A stretch of 64,000 nucleotides of DNA. Source: JAVVHH01 sp965199585 (GTDB lineage: Bacteria; Pseudomonadota; Alphaproteobacteria; Acetobacterales; Acetobacteraceae). The notes beneath the pieces were generated by a model. The model was not told the DNA's origin, did no database searches, and saw only the letters and a list, made by a program, of their open reading frames with translations. The translations under genes were made by a program, and so were the position numbers. Shown here piece after piece: positions 61,298 through 64,000 of this stretch. Numbering within the stretch: position 1 is the stretch's first letter; each line of letters starts with the position of its first letter. The DNA lies in NCBI GenBank assembly GCA_965199585.1, contig CBDASI010000002.1, positions 496,001-560,000 on the forward strand, written 5' to 3'.

Positions 61298-62127
61298 GGC
61301 TGCAGCCGCAGCCGGGGGTCCAGCACGTCGCGCAGACCGTCGCCGAGCAGGTTGAGGCCCATCACCGTCAGCATCAGCAGGCCGCCCGGGATGGTGATGA
61401 TCCAGGGTGCCTCGCGCATATACTGGCGGCCCTCGGCCATGATATTGCCCCAGGTCGGCGTCGGCGGCACCGCGCCAAGGCCGAGGAAGCTCAGCGTCGC
61501 CTCCGTCAGCACCGCGTAGGCGAACAGGAAGCTGAGCTGCACGATCAGCGGCGCCAACGCGTTCGGGATCACGTGCGTACGCAGCACGCGCCAGTGCCCG
61601 GCGCCGGCGGCGACCGCGGCCTGGACGTATTCCATCTCGCGCAGCACCAGGACGGACGCGCGCACGATCCGGGCGGTGCGCGGGATGTAGACCACCGCGA
61701 GCGCCAGGATCAGGTTCTCCGTGCTGGGGCCGAGCACGGCGGTGATGCCAATGGCGAGCAGGATGGCCGGGAACGCCATCAGCGCGTCGTTGACCCGCAT
61801 CAACGGCCCGTCGAGCCGGCGGAAATAGCCGGCCAGCGCACCCACCGCCGTGCCGAACGCCGCGTTGAGCGCGACCACCGCGACGCCGATCTCCATCGAC
61901 AGCCGTGCCCCCCACACCGAGCGCGACCACAGGCTGCGGCCGAAATTGTCGGTGCCGAACACGAAATCGGCCGATGGCGGCAGGAACTTGTTGCGGAACG
62001 CCAGGCGGTTCGGGTCCGCCGTCGTGATCCATGGCGCCAGCAGGGCCAACACCAGCACGATGAGGAACAGCACGAGCCCGGTAAGAAACAAGCGGTGCCG
62101 CAACAACCGTCGGAGCGTGACGCTCAC
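61294..62127 (-). CDS. peptide-type ABC transporter permease (DppC type)
   Basis: About 277-residue permease. Helix 1 is RLFLTGLVLFLIVLVLALL, the periplasmic motif is FVFGTDNFGRSLWSRSVWG, the docking loop has YVQAAVAAGAGHWRVLRTHV, and ATLSFLGLGAVPPTPTWGNI is near the C-terminus. I prefer GTG 62127 because GAGGGA is 7 bases upstream and it sits 4 bases after the DppB stop. ATG 62142 would add five residues and overlap DppB by 11 bases. Confidence 0.9.
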   Translation of the reverse strand: MSVTLRRLLRHRLFLTGLVLFLIVLVLALLAPWITTADPNRLAFRNKFLPPSADFVFGTDNFGRSLWSRSVWGARLSMEIGVAVVALNAAFGTAVGALAGYFRRLDGPLMRVNDALMAFPAILLAIGITAVLGPSTENLILALAVVYIPRTARIVRASVLVLREMEYVQAAVAAGAGHWRVLRTHVIPNALAPLIVQLSFLFAYAVLTEATLSFLGLGAVPPTPTWGNIMAEGRQYMREAPWIITIPGGLLMLTVMGLNLLGDGLRDVLDPRLRLQP

Positions 62128-62131
62128 GGCG

Positions 62132-63079
62132 CTATCCCTCATACCGGATGCGGGGATCGAGTACGGCGTAGAGCATGTCAATCGCCAGGTTGATCAGCAC
62201 CAGCATCGCCGTCACCAGCAGCAGCCCACCCTGCACCATCGGATAGTCGCGGCCCAGCACGGCCGAGGTCAGCAACTGGCCGATGCCTGGGATGCTGAAC
62301 AGCGTCTCGGTCACCACCGAGCCGGAAACCAGCAGGCTGATGATGATGCCGACCACCGTCGTGATCGGGATCATCGCGTTGGCCAGCGCGTGCTTGCCGA
62401 TGACGAGGTGCCGCGGCAACCCCTTGGCGCGCGCGGTGCGGACGTAATCCTGCCGCAGCACCTCGAGCATCGTGCTGCGCGTGACCCGGGCCAGCAGGCC
62501 GATGTTGAGCATCGCCAGCGACACCGCCGGCAGCGTGCTGGTGCGGAACCATTCCCACGGGCTCTGGCTGAAGGGCACGTAGCCGCCGGTCGGCAGCCAT
62601 CCGAGCTCGACCCCGAACCAGATGATGAACAGCAGGCCGAGGAAGAAGTTGGGCACCGAGATTCCGACCATGGCCACCATCATCGCAGCCTGGTCAATCC
62701 AGCTATTCTGCCGCAGCGCGGCGATCATGCCGGCCCCCACGCCGATCACCAGCGTGATCGCCAGCGCGTAGAGCGACAGGCCGATGGTGATCGGCAGCCG
62801 TTGCATGGTCGCGCCGAACACGCTCTGCCCCAACAGGATACTGCGCCCGAGATCGCCGTGCAGCAGCCCGCCATACCAATGCAGCGCCTGCTGCAGCAGC
62901 GGCTGGTCGAGGCCGAGTTGCTCGCGGATCTGCGCCACCATCTGCGGCGTCGCCGACAGCCCGGCGATCGCCGCCGACGGATCACCGGGGATCAACCGCA
63001 TCAGCCCGAAACTCACGACGCTAACCAGCAGCAGCACCGGCACGGCGCCAGCCAGCCGGGCCAACAGCAGACGGATCAA
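62132..63079 (-). CDS. peptide-type ABC transporter permease (DppB type)
   Basis: 315-residue permease with helix 1 ARLAGAVPVLLLVSVVSFGL, the periplasmic PGDPSAAIAG and WYGGLLHGDLGRSIL segments, docking loop DYVRTARAKGLPRHLVIGKH and signature VVTETLFSIPGIGQLLTSA. The start is TTG 63079, one base after the binding-protein stop; no ATG fits. Confidence 0.92.
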   Translation of the reverse strand: MIRLLLARLAGAVPVLLLVSVVSFGLMRLIPGDPSAAIAGLSATPQMVAQIREQLGLDQPLLQQALHWYGGLLHGDLGRSILLGQSVFGATMQRLPITIGLSLYALAITLVIGVGAGMIAALRQNSWIDQAAMMVAMVGISVPNFFLGLLFIIWFGVELGWLPTGGYVPFSQSPWEWFRTSTLPAVSLAMLNIGLLARVTRSTMLEVLRQDYVRTARAKGLPRHLVIGKHALANAMIPITTVVGIIISLLVSGSVVTETLFSIPGIGQLLTSAVLGRDYPMVQGGLLLVTAMLVLINLAIDMLYAVLDPRIRYEG

Positions 63080-63080
63080 C

Positions 63081-64000
63081 TCAGTTGGTGGACCAAACGT
63101 TGGAGAAGCGCGGAATGCGGAACGGCACCCAGCCCTCCACGTTCGCCCGCGTCGCCTGCACTTTGGTCAGGCTGCCGAACGGAAAGGCGTAGGCCTTGTC
63201 GAGGATCACCTGCTGCATCCGCCCGAAGGCGGCGCGTCGCTCGTCCTTGGTTTGCCCGTCGTTCATGCCCTTCCACGCGGCCAGCACGTCCGGATCGTCG
63301 ACGCCGTCCTTGGGCAGGTATTGCGCGCCCGGCGGGGCAAGGAACGCCATCGTCGCCAGCGCGCCCAGCGCGGGCTGCGTGCCCCAGCCGGTGAAGAACA
63401 TGTTCCAGCCGCTATCGGCCTTCTGCGCCATCTGCACCGAGGTCGGCCAGTCCACCACCTTGATCTCGGCGTTGATCCCGACCGCCTGCAGCTCCTGCTG
63501 CACGACGAGCGCGGCGTTGTACATCGAGCTGTAGTCCTTGTTGGTCAGCAGCACGACCGGCTGGCCCTTGTAGCCGGCTTCGGCCAGCAGCTTCTTGGTC
63601 TTGGCCGGGTCCTTCTGGTTGTAGGTGTCCTTGCCGGTGGTGACGTAGTCGGGCTGGTTCGGGAAGGCGAAGCCGAAATTGAGCTTGTAGTTGCCGTCGG
63701 TGGCGGCATCCATGATCTCGTCCATGTCCAGCGCCGCCTGGATCGCCTGCCGGACCTTGATGTCGTCGGTCGGCGGCGCGCTGGCATTGGCGAGGGCGAT
63801 CTGGATCCACCAGTTCGGCAGCGGCAGCAGCTTGACATCCTTGTTGCCCTTCAGCCGCGCCACCGACGTGCTCGGCACGTCCTCGACCGCGTTCAACTCG
63901 CCGGTCTCGAGCCCGGCGACGCGGGCGCCCCCCTCGGTCACGATCCGCATCGTGACTTGGTCGAAACACGCCTGCTTGTAGCCGCCAAAGCCGGTGCGCT
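63081..64000 (-). CDS. ABC transporter solute-binding protein (family 5), partial
   Basis: C-terminal 305 or so residues of a DppA/OppA-type binding protein; the frame stays open to the window edge (RTGFGGYKQACFDQVTMRIV at the visible N-terminal side). Family segments include VRQAIQAALDMDEIMDAA, KKLLAEAGYKGQPVV and WNMFFTGWG. It is the first visible gene of the fourth transporter operon, ahead of DppB, C, D, F and the deacylase. Signal peptide and promoter lie beyond base 64000. Confidence 0.9.
   Translation of the reverse strand, partial: RTGFGGYKQACFDQVTMRIVTEGGARVAGLETGELNAVEDVPSTSVARLKGNKDVKLLPLPNWWIQIALANASAPPTDDIKVRQAIQAALDMDEIMDAATDGNYKLNFGFAFPNQPDYVTTGKDTYNQKDPAKTKKLLAEAGYKGQPVVLLTNKDYSSMYNAALVVQQELQAVGINAEIKVVDWPTSVQMAQKADSGWNMFFTGWGTQPALGALATMAFLAPPGAQYLPKDGVDDPDVLAAWKGMNDGQTKDERRAAFGRMQQVILDKAYAFPFGSLTKVQATRANVEGWVPFRIPRFSNVWSTN

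Noticed and set aside
1..64000. CRISPR arrays, tRNA/rRNA genes, insertion sequences, phage genes
   Set aside because: I saw no regularly spaced direct repeats, tRNA cloverleaf or CCA-type ends, transposase or integrase sequences on either strand.

Overview
The window is about 64 kb of dense, GC-rich bacterial chromosome. Genes overlap by 1-4 bases (ATGA, TGATG, GTGA, TTGA), intergenic gaps are short and antisense open frames are long. Gene content (many Dpp/Opp-type ABC transporters, hydantoinase/oxoprolinase, isoquinoline-oxidoreductase-like molybdoenzyme, Sox proteins, LysR/GntR regulators) suggests a metabolically versatile alphaproteobacterium, perhaps Rhodospirillales/Acetobacteraceae. 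That placement is inference: I see no rRNA, tRNA, CRISPR array, insertion sequence, phage gene or replication origin here.

Region by region. 1-3186 (+): tail of a peptide-transport operon, with an Sgx9260-type amidohydrolase and two ABC ATPases. 3217-8553 (-): MFS importer, amidohydrolase, Rieske protein, [2Fe-2S] ferredoxin, ferredoxin reductase and a PEP-mutase/isocitrate-lyase-type enzyme, driven from an unusually compact divergent promoter shared with a LysR gene (8651-9571, +). 9640-13355 (+): hydantoinase/oxoprolinase A and B. 13371-15339 (-): LysR plus fold-IV PLP aminotransferase. 15428-18042 (+): GntR/UTRA regulator and an acetolactate-synthase-like ThDP enzyme with a clear promoter/operator between them.

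18115-37415 is the most unusual block. A minus-strand arm (solute-binding protein, GMC oxidoreductase, small gluconate-dehydrogenase-subunit-3-like protein) diverges from a plus-strand arm (Old Yellow Enzyme/TMADH-type reductase, second GMC oxidoreductase, two permeases, two ABC ATPases, two further TMADH-type reductases, MFS importer, SDR, M28-like hydrolase). Together it looks like an uptake-plus-redox catabolic system for one unidentified compound or compound family. Two of the three reductases have lost an iron-sulfur ligand, both GMC proteins carry a four-cysteine motif, and the M28-like protein lacks the usual catalytic Glu-Glu.

37616-48135 (+): a peptide-transport operon with two solute-binding proteins, a gamma-glutamyltransferase-like and a CocE/X-Pro-type hydrolase, then permeases and ATPases; a DUF1499 lipoprotein follows. 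48741-54761 (+): IorAB-type molybdoenzyme coupled to a monohaem cytochrome, an FccB-type flavoprotein and SoxX, SoxY, SoxZ, SoxA, without SoxB or SoxCD. 54824-58249 (-): DUF2059, M48 metalloprotease and SIMPL proteins. 58342-64000 (-): a fourth Dpp-type transporter ending in a desuccinylase/aspartoacylase-family deacylase; its solute-binding protein runs off the window.

Taken together the window is a scavenging region: four peptide/opine-type transporters, each next to a different hydrolase or oxidoreductase set, plus lithotrophic sulfur and molybdoenzyme electron-transfer genes.
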